Assembly: GCA_963721405.1 (NCBI GenBank)
Contig: CAVRJA010000014.1
Location: 1,240,001 to 1,304,000, forward strand
Source of the DNA: JAFNAG01 sp963721405
GTDB taxonomy: Bacteria; Acidobacteriota; UBA6911
Direction of reading: 5' to 3'
DNA length: 64,000 nucleotides
A program made the translations under genes and the position numbers. Below the pieces are notes generated by a model that worked only from the letters and a program-made list of their open reading frames with translations, did no database searches and was not told the origin of the DNA. Every line of letters starts with the position of its first letter. Positions within the stretch are counted from its first letter, which is position 1. Positions 52,487-61,773 of the stretch are shown here, piece after piece.

Positions 52487-54052
52487 ATGAAAAGGTCGTT
52501 CCAGTACAACACAACGGCAATGGCAATTGCGATCGGTCTGATCGCCGTGTCGACGATCGTCCTGAGCTCGTTCAGCAACGTTCTTTGGGCGGGGAAGGAC
52601 TACCTCGTCGATACGACCATCACGCAGAGCACGATCAAACTGGCGACCCAGACCGTAGACCGGATCGAGCAGAAGATCATCGACAACGACAACATCATCT
52701 CCGGCACGATCGACATCGACGAGCCCGTGACCTGGCCGGCTTCCGTCGATCTCATCAAGAAGGGAGATTACAACGTCGACCAGGTTTTCATCTTCCGGCT
52801 CGACAGCAGCTATCCGCTCTATCCGCCTTACTCGAAGGGGATCGCAAACTCCTGGGACAAGTTTCGCACCAGCTTCAAAGAGATCAGCCGCAGCGCCCTG
52901 GTGGTCAACCAGACCAATCACCTGCACAAGGAGCGCGCCGACAATTACCGGTTCGCATCCTACGTGCTGAAGGAAGACCGCCGGGGAGAGCGTTACCTGA
53001 TTTTTTTCGAGATCAACCTCGAGAAGACACTCGCGATTTTGGGCCGGTATCTGCGTGATCTGCAGCCCGATTTCAATGTGAGCGTCGTCGACTTCGACAA
53101 CGTGGGAATCCTTCCCAATGCGGTATCCATTTCGCGAAACGCCAAATACTTCTGGGAAACCCGCTTCCCGACCACGCTCTACAAATGGCTGCTCCAGGTT
53201 GTGCCGCGCAATTATACCGAAATGGAACAGAATGCCCGGAACCAGCGCCGCGTCAACCTGTTCCTCACCCTCATGAGCATGATCATGATATTTCTCAGCC
53301 TGGCAATCATTTATGTGGTCGGGCGCAGGGAACGGCAGCTGACTCAGCTCAAGGAGGATTTCATCAGCAACGTCAGCCATGAGTTGAAGACTCCACTTTC
53401 GCTGATCCGCATGTTCAGCGAAATCCTGGTGACCAACCGGGTCAAGAACGAGGACGCCAGGCGGGAGTATTACGGCATCATCCACAGCGAGAGTGACCGC
53501 ATGAGCCGCCTGGTGGCCAATCTCCTCGATTTCGCGCGCCTCGAGCGCGAGCGTCACAGCCTGCATTTCGAAAAAGCAAATGTCGCGCAGTTGGTGGTCA
53601 AGGAGCTGGAGGCATACCGGTATCAGATGCAGAAGGAGGGATTCGAGCTGATCACCCGCGTGGAGGGTGATGTTCCGGACACGATCATCGATCCGACGGC
53701 GATCAGCATGGCGCTTTTCAACCTGCTGGATAACGCGGTCAAGTACTCGAGCGAAAAAAAACAGGTGGTCGTCAGCGTCAGCCGGAGCGACGGGTTTGTC
53801 GAGTTGGCGGTCAAAGACGAAGGCATGGGCATCCCGGAAGCCGAACGGCAGAGGATCTTCGACAAGTTTTTCCGCGGCAGCAGCGCCGGCATCAGGAAGA
53901 TTCGCGGCAGCGGGATCGGGCTTACCATTACAAGGCAGGTCGCGGAAATGCATGGCGGCGAGATCCTGGTCGAGAGCGAGATCGGCCGGGGGAGCACCTT
54001 TACCCTGAAGATCCCGATTCGAGCGGAACCCGTTGCGGCGAGTACAAATTGA
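52487..54052 (+). CDS. Membrane sensor histidine kinase
   Basis: This 521-residue kinase has TM1 at about 10-30, a periplasmic sensor of some 225 residues, TM2 near 257-278 and then HisKA with His298 in SNVSHELKTPL. HATPase boxes follow: NLLDNAVKYS, VKDEGMGIP and GSGIGLTITRQVAEMHGG. No HAMP domain is obvious between TM2 and HisKA, an economical layout. It is followed by its OmpR-type regulator, 102 bases on, and by a membrane TPR protein. The stimulus is unknown. Confidence 0.9.
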   Translation: MKRSFQYNTTAMAIAIGLIAVSTIVLSSFSNVLWAGKDYLVDTTITQSTIKLATQTVDRIEQKIIDNDNIISGTIDIDEPVTWPASVDLIKKGDYNVDQVFIFRLDSSYPLYPPYSKGIANSWDKFRTSFKEISRSALVVNQTNHLHKERADNYRFASYVLKEDRRGERYLIFFEINLEKTLAILGRYLRDLQPDFNVSVVDFDNVGILPNAVSISRNAKYFWETRFPTTLYKWLLQVVPRNYTEMEQNARNQRRVNLFLTLMSMIMIFLSLAIIYVVGRRERQLTQLKEDFISNVSHELKTPLSLIRMFSEILVTNRVKNEDARREYYGIIHSESDRMSRLVANLLDFARLERERHSLHFEKANVAQLVVKELEAYRYQMQKEGFELITRVEGDVPDTIIDPTAISMALFNLLDNAVKYSSEKKQVVVSVSRSDGFVELAVKDEGMGIPEAERQRIFDKFFRGSSAGIRKIRGSGIGLTITRQVAEMHGGEILVESEIGRGSTFTLKIPIRAEPVAASTN

Positions 54053-54154
54053 TTTCCCGGTCAATCGCCGGGCCTGCACGGTGGCGCTGGGCCGGTCCAT
54101 CGCCTTCACGCAATTTCAGAAATGTGCGCGGTCTGATTATCGAGGAAGAGCTGA

Positions 54155-54835
54155 ATGCAGAAAATCCTGGTTGTGGAAGACGAACCCGAAATGGCCCGGG
54201 GGCTCAAGGACATCCTGGAATTCGAAGGGTACCAGGTGACCACGGCCGCCAGCGGGAAGGCGGGGCTGCAATGCGTCGCCCGGGAAAATCCCGACTGCAT
54301 AATCCTGGATGTGATGCTGCCAGACATCAGCGGCTGCCAGGTCTGCGACCAGATCCGCCGGCAAAAGATCAATACCCCGATCATCATGCTCACCGCCAAG
54401 GCCCAGGACTACGACAAGATACGCGGGCTCAAGGTCGGCGCCGACGACTACCTCACCAAGCCATTCAGCGTCGGTGAACTCCTGGCACGGGTTATGGCGT
54501 TGCTGCGCAGGAGCATTCAATACGCGCAGGACGTGGAAGTAATCCAGGTGGGGGCCAGCCGCGTCGACGTGAAGCACTTCAGCGTCCGGCGCGGCGCCAG
54601 GGAACACTCGCTGTCTCACTACGAAGTCGAACTTTTCAAACTCCTCCATGCCAACGCCAACCGGCCTGTTTCCAGGGATGAAATTCTCGACAAGGTCTGG
54701 GGGACGGAGAGCTATCCGTCAAACCGGACGGTCGACAACTTCATCGTGAAACTCAGGAAGAAAATCGAGGTGGATTATCGCAACCCGAAACACATCCTGA
54801 CCATTTACGGTGTCGGGTACCAGCTGAGCCCATGA
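54155..54835 (+). CDS. OmpR-family response regulator
   Basis: The protein has 226 residues: a receiver domain with the acid pair DE (9-10), phospho-acceptor Asp52 (LDVMLPDISG) and Lys in TKPFSVGELLAR. A winged-helix DNA-binding domain (about 130-224, REHSLSHYEVELFKLL, SNRTVDNFIVKLRKKIE) follows. It should be phosphorylated by the preceding kinase and control transcription; targets are unknown, but the operon itself is likely among them. The stop overlaps the next start as ATGA. Confidence 0.9.
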   Translation: MQKILVVEDEPEMARGLKDILEFEGYQVTTAASGKAGLQCVARENPDCIILDVMLPDISGCQVCDQIRRQKINTPIIMLTAKAQDYDKIRGLKVGADDYLTKPFSVGELLARVMALLRRSIQYAQDVEVIQVGASRVDVKHFSVRRGAREHSLSHYEVELFKLLHANANRPVSRDEILDKVWGTESYPSNRTVDNFIVKLRKKIEVDYRNPKHILTIYGVGYQLSP

Positions 54836-56037
54836 CATTCCTTCGCGACCTCTTAGGCACACTTGCTTTCCGTTCCCGGTCACTGCGAGCGCTGGCGGCG
54901 AGGCGAAGCGTCGTCCCGGCTTTCCTCTGCCTCGTAATCGGTTTCCTGGCGTTCGTTCTCGTCCGGGACTCGGTGTATGCGGTGCTGGACAATTCGCCGT
55001 ATGTCAGGGAGCCGATCAGCTTCCTTGAGTCCTTTCTCGCCAGCAACCTGCTTCAGACGATCCTGTTCCTTTCGCTGGTTTATGTGCCGGCGCTCATCGC
55101 CCTGAGCAATACGGTAGCCGGCGACGGGCTCGGCTTTTCCCTGTCGCGGGCCGAGTACACCAGCCATCTGTCGGCCCTGCTTCCAATGTGGGGCTTGTTG
55201 TTCCTGGTCGCGGCGCCGGTCCAGTGGCTGGCGCCACAGTTTCTGGTGGTCGGCGACTTCGGCGTCAGCGTGGGTATGGCCTGGCTTCTGGTGTCGATGG
55301 TGGCATACACCGTCTGGGCCATCAAAGAGATGGACTACATCCCACCGGCTGCTGCGCTCGGCGTGTTCGCACTGTCCTGGTTCAGTTTCCCCGTCTTCTT
55401 CGTGCTCACCCGATTCCTGCTGGCCCTCCCCTTTTTTATCCTGTTGCCCTTCCTGTATGTCTTCATCCTGCGCTTTCGCGAGCTGGTGGCGGTGAAAGGG
55501 TCCATCCGCAGCTTTCAGCAGCATCTGCGCAGCCTGACGATCAACCCGCGGGACGCCGACGCCCACTACCAGCTCGGCCTGCTCCATTACCAGCAGCGCC
55601 ACCTGGACGCCGCCCAGGGTTACTTTGAGCAGGCAGTGTCCATCGATCCGCAAGACCCTGATTACCACTATTTCATGGGGAGAGTGTACGAAGCCAGCGG
55701 AGACTGGCCGAAGGCAACGGAGGAGTACGAAGCCACCTACCGGCTGAGTTCCGAATACGGGTTGGGAGACATCTTCAGGGAGGTGGGGAAGGGGTACCTG
55801 CACACCGGACGGACCGACAAGGCAATCGAGTTTCTCCAGTTCTTCCTCGATCGCCGCGGCTCCGACCCGGAAGGGCGTTACTGGCTGGCGGCCGCCCTGC
55901 GCCGGACAGGCAAGATCGACGACATGACGGTTCATCTCAATACGATCCTGTCCCAGGCACGCACCAACCCCCGTTTCTTCCGCAAGGAAAACCGTGAATG
56001 GATCTATCGCGCCCGCATCCTCCTGCGCAGCCCCTGA
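54832..56037 (+). CDS. Polytopic membrane protein with TPR domain
   Basis: A 401-residue protein with about six hydrophobic segments in its first 220 residues (YIP1-like arrangement) and a C-terminal run of four or so TPR motifs (about 240-380: AHYQLGLLHYQQRHLDAAQGYFEQAV, YHYFMGRVYEASGDWPKATEEY). TPRs mediate protein contacts. Its co-translation with the response regulator (ATGA overlap) suggests that it supports signalling, either by sensing or as an output partner of the two-component pair. I know no characterised homologue with this exact layout. A long inverted repeat begins at the stop codon's last base. Confidence 0.75.
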   Translation: MTFLRDLLGTLAFRSRSLRALAARRSVVPAFLCLVIGFLAFVLVRDSVYAVLDNSPYVREPISFLESFLASNLLQTILFLSLVYVPALIALSNTVAGDGLGFSLSRAEYTSHLSALLPMWGLLFLVAAPVQWLAPQFLVVGDFGVSVGMAWLLVSMVAYTVWAIKEMDYIPPAAALGVFALSWFSFPVFFVLTRFLLALPFFILLPFLYVFILRFRELVAVKGSIRSFQQHLRSLTINPRDADAHYQLGLLHYQQRHLDAAQGYFEQAVSIDPQDPDYHYFMGRVYEASGDWPKATEEYEATYRLSSEYGLGDIFREVGKGYLHTGRTDKAIEFLQFFLDRRGSDPEGRYWLAAALRRTGKIDDMTVHLNTILSQARTNPRFFRKENREWIYRARILLRSP

Positions 56038-56537
56038 CGGCAGGTGCCAGGTGCTGGGTGTCAGGTGTTGGGTGTCAGGTGTTGGGTGTCAGGGCTGGGT
56101 GTCAGGTGCTGGGTGTTGGGTGTTAGGGATTGGTGGGTTAGTGCCGAGCCGTTGAGAATGATTAGAATTACGAAAAAATGGGTGAAAGTGGACCCGCCTG
56201 ACGAGTTTCTGTCGCGAAACTCCACAGTTATCTGATTTGGACCTGGACGGGGACCTGGATCGGCAAGAACCTATGGCCCGATTTAAGTGCCGCATTCGCG
56301 AAAGGTCGCATCAAACAAGGCTGTCCACATCCATGTCGAGGTCCAGGTCCACGTCCAGGACCAAGAAGGACCTTTATTGAGCTTCGCGACAGAAACCAAC
56401 TAATACCCAGCATCCGACACCCAAAACCTGACATCCAGCACCTGCCACTTGACACCAGCACCCAACACCCAACACCTGACACCTGACACCAGCACCCAAC
56501 ACCCAGCACCCAACACCTGACACCCAGCACCTGCCGT
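56037..56537. repeat. 500-base inverted repeat built of degenerate tandem units
   Basis: The left arm (56037 to about 56130) consists of roughly six units of the form CAGGTGYTGGGTGT. The right arm (about 56400-56537) holds the inverse units (ACACCCAACACCTG). The outer ends match exactly: ACGGCAGGTG on the left, CACCTGCCGT on the right. Copy B of the hexamer-arm family (56203-56397) sits between them. If transcribed, it would form a long hairpin directly after the TPR gene. Unit spacing is irregular, so it is not a CRISPR array. Confidence 0.8.
56203..56397 (-). repeat. Dispersed hexamer-arm element, copy B (both ends intact)
   Basis: The left terminus GAGTTTCTGTCGCGAAACTC (56203-56222) and right terminus GAGCTTCGCGACAGAAACC (56379-56397) are inverted copies of each other. 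Next to them come inverted hexamer arms (GGACCTGGACGGGGACCTGG at about 56238 and GTCCAGGTCCACGTCCAGGACC-type units at about 56340). The core includes CGGCAAGAACCTATGGCCC. In inverse orientation the whole aligns with copy A. No protein frame is present. Terminal inverted repeats and small size resemble a miniature transposable element. Confidence 0.8.
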
Positions 56538-56633
56538 TAGGGGGGGCGCTACAATTGGTTACAATCCCGGACAATCTGATGACAACCTACGGCATCAGCC
56601 TACCTATACTTGCGCCTCGACACGAGGAAACTT

Positions 56634-58250
56634 ATGCCATCCTTCTGGTCCGGGGCTTCGGCCTATGAAAAGTTCCTGTGGTCCAAGATTCTCGACGCAC
56701 CCGGGAATCTCTCCTATCTGTACCAGATGGAGACATTCGACAAGGCGATCGTGTTCGCCTATTTTGCGATCCTGGCGATCCTCAGTTTTTATGGGTTCCA
56801 CCGCTATCTGCTGGTCTGGCTCCACCGCCGGAACCGCAACCGCGCTGCAGTCATCAGGGAACGCTTCCAGGAATTGCCGCGCGTAACGGTACAGCTCCCC
56901 TTCTACAACGAAATGTACGTCGTAAAGCGGGTGGTGGACGCAGTTTGCGCGTTCGATTACCCGAGGGACCGGTTCGAGGTCCAGTTGCTGGATGATTCCA
57001 CTGATGAAACGCAGCAGATCGCGAGGGCGCTGGCCGAAGAGTGGTCGCTGCGAGGCATCGACATTCATTACATTCATCGGGATAACCGGGCTGGTTTCAA
57101 GGCAGGCGCCCTCGAGAACGGGCTGAAAACCGCCAAGGGCGAGTTCATCGCCATATTCGACGCCGATTTCGTGCCGCAGGCAGATTACCTGCAGAAGACG
57201 ATCCACTATTTTACCGACCCGAAAATCGGTCTCGTCCAGGGGCGCTGGGAGCACATCAACCGGGATTATTCCTTCCTGACGAAGTCCCAGGCGATTCTTC
57301 TCGACGGCCACTTCATGATGGAGAGCAACACCCGCTTTTTGAGCGGACGGTTTTTCAATTTCAACGGCACGGCGGGAATCCTGCGCCGGCAGGCCATCGT
57401 CGAGGCCGGCGGCTGGGAGCATGACACCCTGACCGAGGACCTTGACCTGAGTTACCGGGCCCAGATGAAGGGCTGGAAATTCATATTCCTGCCGGACCTT
57501 CCGGTGCCGGCCGAATTGCCGGTCGAGATCAATTCATTCAAGGCGCAGCAGTGCCGCTGGGCGAAGGGCGCCATGCAAACCGGCAAGAAAGTGCTTCCCA
57601 AGCTGCTGTCAAGCGATCTGAGACCGGCCGAGAAGATGGAAGCCTGGTATCACCTCACCGGCAATGTTGCCTATCCCCTGATGCTGCTCCTGGAACTGCT
57701 GCTTTTCCCCGCGATGCTTGTCCGCTTCAACCAGGGCTGGTTCGAGCTTGTCACGATCGACCTGCCGCTGTTTGCCCTCTCCTTCGCAAGCGTCAACTGC
57801 TTTTACATCGCCGCGCAGAAATTGCTGCACCGGGACTGGTACAGGAGGATTCTCTACCTCCCCGGGGTAATGGCGATCGGCATCGGCATGACCGTGGTTG
57901 TGGCCAAGTCGGTGCTGGAGGGCGCCGTCGGTCACAAGAGTGCATTTGTGCGCACGCCGAAGTTTTCCGTCGAAGGCAACAAGGGCGAGTGGAAAAAGAA
58001 AAAGTATCGCGGACGGATGGGCGTTGTGCCGCTGATCGAACTGGCTTTCGGCGTGTATTTCACCTACATGAATTATTATGCGTTCAGCATGGGCATCTAC
58101 GGCATCATTCCGTTCCTGTTCATGTTCCAGTTCGGCTATCTTTATACCGGGCTCGGTTCTGTTTTCCAGGGCCTGCGGCGGATGGACCTGATGCTGCCCC
58201 GGCTGCTCCCTGCCAAAGAGAGGCTGGATCCGAGGCCTGAAAAAGCCTGA
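56634..58250 (+). CDS. Membrane family 2 glycosyltransferase (cellulose synthase/CslA-like)
   Basis: A 538-residue processive-type GT2 enzyme: one membrane helix (about 40-60), then the cytoplasmic GT-A domain with VTVQLPFYNE, the Asp motifs LLDDSTDET, FDADF and TEDLDLSYRA, and the processivity box QQCRW. Four or five C-terminal helices follow. It resembles the CslA/beta-mannan and cellulose-synthase group and probably builds an extracellular or envelope polysaccharide. Sugar specificity is not predictable. ATG 56634 is chosen because GAGG lies seven bases upstream; the frame is open to 56610. No BcsB- or PilZ-type partner is nearby. Confidence 0.85.
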   Translation: MPSFWSGASAYEKFLWSKILDAPGNLSYLYQMETFDKAIVFAYFAILAILSFYGFHRYLLVWLHRRNRNRAAVIRERFQELPRVTVQLPFYNEMYVVKRVVDAVCAFDYPRDRFEVQLLDDSTDETQQIARALAEEWSLRGIDIHYIHRDNRAGFKAGALENGLKTAKGEFIAIFDADFVPQADYLQKTIHYFTDPKIGLVQGRWEHINRDYSFLTKSQAILLDGHFMMESNTRFLSGRFFNFNGTAGILRRQAIVEAGGWEHDTLTEDLDLSYRAQMKGWKFIFLPDLPVPAELPVEINSFKAQQCRWAKGAMQTGKKVLPKLLSSDLRPAEKMEAWYHLTGNVAYPLMLLLELLLFPAMLVRFNQGWFELVTIDLPLFALSFASVNCFYIAAQKLLHRDWYRRILYLPGVMAIGIGMTVVVAKSVLEGAVGHKSAFVRTPKFSVEGNKGEWKKKKYRGRMGVVPLIELAFGVYFTYMNYYAFSMGIYGIIPFLFMFQFGYLYTGLGSVFQGLRRMDLMLPRLLPAKERLDPRPEKA

Positions 58251-58297
58251 GGCAATCCAGGCGGTTGCCGGATCCGGGTGTGGAACCAGGCGATCCG

Positions 58298-58984
58298 TCA
58301 ACCATCCGTCGCGTCGTCCCTTTGCCGGTGTGACAGCGCCGATTCCAGAGTCTCTCCCGTCAGCCTGAAATAGTCGTCCGGCGTGTCGACATCGTCGACG
58401 GCGCCGGACTCGTCCGTCGTCAGCCAGGCCGCGCCTGCCTTGTATCGGGACACAAGGGGCTTGAGGTTGAGGCCGGGATGCGCGGCCAACAAGTCCCGGA
58501 TCAACTCGCGACCGAAGATCGCCGGATGCCCGGCCCTTCCACCGCAGCGCGGCATAGCGAGCGGCGCTGCCGACTCCTTGAATGCCCGTACCAGGCGCCG
58601 CAACAGATCCTCCGAAATCAGCGGATGATCGACCGGCCAGATCAGGCAGCCCTCACATTCGGGCGGCAGGCTTTCCGCCGCGAGCTTCATGGATGATCCC
58701 TGGCCGCGGGCGGGATCAGGATTGACCAGGACGCGGACCGGTCGGCCCAAAAGCAGCGGCCGGATCTGCGCTGCGTGCATGCCCAGCACGATCCGCGCAT
58801 CCGGCATTTCGACGGCCTTCAGCGTGCTGAGAATATGAGTCAGAAACGTTTCGCCGCCGAGCGGGAGGAGCGCCTTGGGGTATCCCATCCGCGAAGAATC
58901 CCCCGCGGCCAGAATGACCGGCACAATGCACGGCATAGAGCGATACCCCAACGGCTTGCCTATGCCGGCCGACGAGGTTTCCAT
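58298..58984 (-). CDS. MobA/MocA-like nucleotidyltransferase
   Basis: A 228-residue protein of the NTP_transf_3 family: VILAAGDSSRMGYPKALLPLGG is the nucleotide-binding loop, followed by NPDPARGQGSSM, WPVDHPLIS (metal-binding Asp) and GRAGHPAIFG. Such enzymes attach CMP or GMP to molybdopterin, or transfer nucleotides to other small molecules. No molybdenum-enzyme gene is near, so MocA-like cofactor maturation is only a guess. ATG 58984 has GGAGG eleven bases upstream; the frame continues to 59041 and an internal ATG at 58936 would start closer to the conserved domain. It converges on the glycosyltransferase. Confidence 0.8.
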   Translation of the reverse strand: METSSAGIGKPLGYRSMPCIVPVILAAGDSSRMGYPKALLPLGGETFLTHILSTLKAVEMPDARIVLGMHAAQIRPLLLGRPVRVLVNPDPARGQGSSMKLAAESLPPECEGCLIWPVDHPLISEDLLRRLVRAFKESAAPLAMPRCGGRAGHPAIFGRELIRDLLAAHPGLNLKPLVSRYKAGAAWLTTDESGAVDDVDTPDDYFRLTGETLESALSHRQRDDATDG

Positions 58985-59235
58985 TCGAATCAAATCCTCC
59001 CGCGCCAACATGCCGACCCGCCCCCGAATGACAATTGACAAATGACAATTGACAAATTCTTTTTGTTGCGTCCCACTTCCGATTGCACCCCTCCCGGGGC
59101 GTCCTCTCGCATTTATCGCCCCAAATTGCTATCGTATCAGATGTGAATTGAATTAACATCCGGTGGGGTGTGGCCGGCGGGTGGCGGGAGGTCATGACGC
59201 TTCCGGTGCGGCGCGGGCGCACGAAGAAGGTATCC

Positions 59236-59802
59236 ATGCGAATTCTGAGGATGATTTGCCTTGCCCTGTTGACTCAGATCCCGCAGGCGGGTGCGGCCGG
59301 CCAAGGCAAGGGCGAGGTTGCCGGCGAACTCGAAAAGAGCTCCTACTTTGCCTTCGTGGATCGCGATTACATCTTTACCATGGAAGTGGTCGCCCCCGGC
59401 GTCCCGCTGCTCAACTTCGTCTCGATGACGGAGGACACCAGGACCCTCGCCGCAAAACAGATCCGGGTCGTGCTGGAGACCCGCAAGGTCCCCGGCCGGT
59501 CCTTCTTGGTGGATACGGGCGATCCTAAGGAGCCGCTCGTGATTGCATCCCTTACATTGCGGACGCGTTCCTCCTTCGGGGTCCGCCTGCAGGGCGATTT
59601 CGGCTCGGAGAAGGAGTTTGTCGGGGTGATCGTCCAACTGGGCCAGGAGGATCTCAAGCTTGCCCCGCTGACAAGTATGGCCTTTGAAAACCTGGTGTTA
59701 AAGGTGAACCGGATCAACCTCGGTTCCCCGAATTTCAGGGACGACTGGCAGGCGGTGAAGCTGGAAACGATCGGGACACGCTCGCCGGCGCCGCGGCGCT
59801 GA
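59236..59802 (+). CDS. Small secreted protein of unknown function
   Basis: A 188-residue protein with a signal peptide (1-23, LALLTQIPQAGA) and a beta-rich body (SSYFAFVDRDYIFTMEV, LRTRSSFGVRLQGD, LKVNRINLG). No family or motif is recognised. The first residues come from ATG 59236, with GAAGG upstream; in-frame earlier codons to 59170 lack a ribosome site. It is followed by the convergent diguanylate cyclase gene. A periplasmic role is all that can be inferred. Confidence 0.65.
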   Translation: MRILRMICLALLTQIPQAGAAGQGKGEVAGELEKSSYFAFVDRDYIFTMEVVAPGVPLLNFVSMTEDTRTLAAKQIRVVLETRKVPGRSFLVDTGDPKEPLVIASLTLRTRSSFGVRLQGDFGSEKEFVGVIVQLGQEDLKLAPLTSMAFENLVLKVNRINLGSPNFRDDWQAVKLETIGTRSPAPRR

Positions 59803-59844
59803 AGGGCCTGGCCGCGGCACTCTCATGCCGGCCTTCGCCGGATC

Positions 59845-61719
59845 TCACTCCGCAAGGATGGTGCGGTTCCCGCCGAGCGATTTCGCGCTGTACATGGCCT
59901 GGTCGGCCTTCTCCACCAGATACTCCGCTTCAAGAGCCTCAACGGACGAGGCGATGCCGATGCTCGCCGTGATTTCACTCTGGAAATGACGGCTCAACTG
60001 CTCCCGGATGCGTTCGGCGACCGCGTGAGCCTTGTCGATCGTGGTCTCCGGCATGATGATCGTGAACTCGTCCCCGCCGTAGCGATAGCACGTGTCGACG
60101 CTGGACCGCACCAGGCCCAGCGTCATTTGCGCAGCCTCTCTCAATGCTTGATCCCCTTTGAGGTGGCCGTGCGTGTCGTTGAACTCTTTGAACCGGTCCA
60201 GATCGAAAAAGCAGAGAGAAATGCTCCGCCTGAAACGATGGCACCGCTCCATCTCGTTGCTGATGGCGGTGAAAAAGCGGCGGCGATTGAAGAGGCCGGT
60301 CAGCTCATCGGTGATCGACAGCGCTTCGAGTCGCTGCTCGAGGAGCACGTTTTCCGTGACGTCCTGAACGATGCAGAGGAATCCCAAAGGTCTTTTTTCC
60401 GGGTCGAACACCCGCTGGAGCGAGACGTTCAGGTACAGGATGGAATCCCCTGCCTGTTGCGAGAGCTTGATCCGTTCGAGGGTCGACTTTTCGATGTTGG
60501 TGATATAGGCGGCCAACTCCCGTCGGAACCGCGGGTCGGTGAAGAGCGTCAGGATGTCCTTACCGACGATCTCGGATCGCGACAGTCGAAAGATCGGCTC
60601 CGCCCCAATGCTGCTCGTTCTCACATAGCCCATGGTGTCCGCGGAGAGCACAGCGAGTTTCTTGGCGGATTCCAGGATCGCGTGCATGTACTCGTTTGAT
60701 TCCTGCACGTGCTCGAGTGAGCGCAGGTTGTCACAGGCGGATGCGATGAGCGACGCGATGCCTTCGATCGTGTCCAGGTCCTCGGCCGGAAAGGCGTCGA
60801 GGCGGTCGCTCTTCAGGAAGAGAACGCCGAGCAGCCTGCCGCGCAGGCGGATCGGCATCGTCAACTCGGAGCCGGACTCGATATCGGGTTTTGCATCCAG
60901 GTTGTTGTTGCACAGGATCCTGTTGCGCCGGGCGCAATCCTCCACCATGGGAGGAAGACCGGGATCGGCGGCGGCCGCCGTCCGGCAGGCAAACGCGGCG
61001 CGGGTGAGACCCTCCTGGCCATGTCCCCCGGTCCAGATTTGGACTTCCAGATAGTCGAGGCTGATCCGTATCAACTCCGCCGCCGCACCCAGGAATGCTG
61101 CGAGATCATCGACGAGGACGGCCTGCTTGGCGATCTCGCTGACCATCGAGAGCACGCGGCCCCGACGGACCTCCAGGTAGTGCATGTCGGAGTTTTCAAT
61201 CGCGAGGGCGAGATGGTCCGTCATGTAGGAAAGAAGATCGACATGCTCCGGATCGAGGCGGCTTTCCTTCGGCAGGGAGAGGACCAGCACGCCTTTGAAT
61301 CTTCCACGAAGCATCAGCGGGGAGTACAGGACGGACCCCGCGCTGCCGTCCAACAGGTGGCGTTTTTCGATTGCATCCTGCCCGGCGCCGTCGTTCAGGC
61401 GGACGACGCGCTGCTGGTGGTCGAGGACACAGCGTTTCAGGCGGGAGTTCTCGAGGGCGATGACCTTCGGCCCGATCAAGGGCGCATCCCCGGCCTCGTC
61501 CAGGGAATAGAGCGTCGCGGTCGATTCGTTGCCGCGGTACTTCACGATGCTCAGACGGCCAAGGCAGAAATGTTCCCGCAGCAAGCGCCGGCAGGCACGC
61601 AGAATGTCGGCCAGGATGAGGGAGCCGTGGATGGAAGTCGCCATGGTGGCGGCGTCCGTCAGTGTAAGCGGACCCGCTGCGGCCGGGACATCACGTCGTT
61701 CTTTCGTTCCCGTGCTCAT
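59845..61719 (-). CDS. GAF-PAS-GGDEF diguanylate cyclase
   Basis: A 624-residue cytoplasmic signalling protein with two GAF-like domains (about 25-175 and 185-340), a PAS domain (about 345-460, YVRTSSIGAEPIFRLSRSEIVG) and a C-terminal GGDEF domain with intact GGDEF at 548-552. It should make cyclic di-GMP. The inhibitory-site Arg expected at the RxxD position before the motif is absent (SSVD), so product inhibition may be lost. GGAGGG precedes ATG 61719. No effector (PilZ) gene is nearby. Confidence 0.9.
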   Translation of the reverse strand: MSTGTKERRDVPAAAGPLTLTDAATMATSIHGSLILADILRACRRLLREHFCLGRLSIVKYRGNESTATLYSLDEAGDAPLIGPKVIALENSRLKRCVLDHQQRVVRLNDGAGQDAIEKRHLLDGSAGSVLYSPLMLRGRFKGVLVLSLPKESRLDPEHVDLLSYMTDHLALAIENSDMHYLEVRRGRVLSMVSEIAKQAVLVDDLAAFLGAAAELIRISLDYLEVQIWTGGHGQEGLTRAAFACRTAAAADPGLPPMVEDCARRNRILCNNNLDAKPDIESGSELTMPIRLRGRLLGVLFLKSDRLDAFPAEDLDTIEGIASLIASACDNLRSLEHVQESNEYMHAILESAKKLAVLSADTMGYVRTSSIGAEPIFRLSRSEIVGKDILTLFTDPRFRRELAAYITNIEKSTLERIKLSQQAGDSILYLNVSLQRVFDPEKRPLGFLCIVQDVTENVLLEQRLEALSITDELTGLFNRRRFFTAISNEMERCHRFRRSISLCFFDLDRFKEFNDTHGHLKGDQALREAAQMTLGLVRSSVDTCYRYGGDEFTIIMPETTIDKAHAVAERIREQLSRHFQSEITASIGIASSVEALEAEYLVEKADQAMYSAKSLGGNRTILAE

Positions 61720-61773
61720 TTGGCTGCCCTCCGGCAGTCCACGGTCGCAAGCATATTCTTCATTGGGGCGGAT

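Noticed and set aside
56041..56540. Tandem repeats resembling a CRISPR array
   Set aside because: Units are 14-16 bases, degenerate and not separated by unique spacers, the two arms are inverted, and no cas gene is present.
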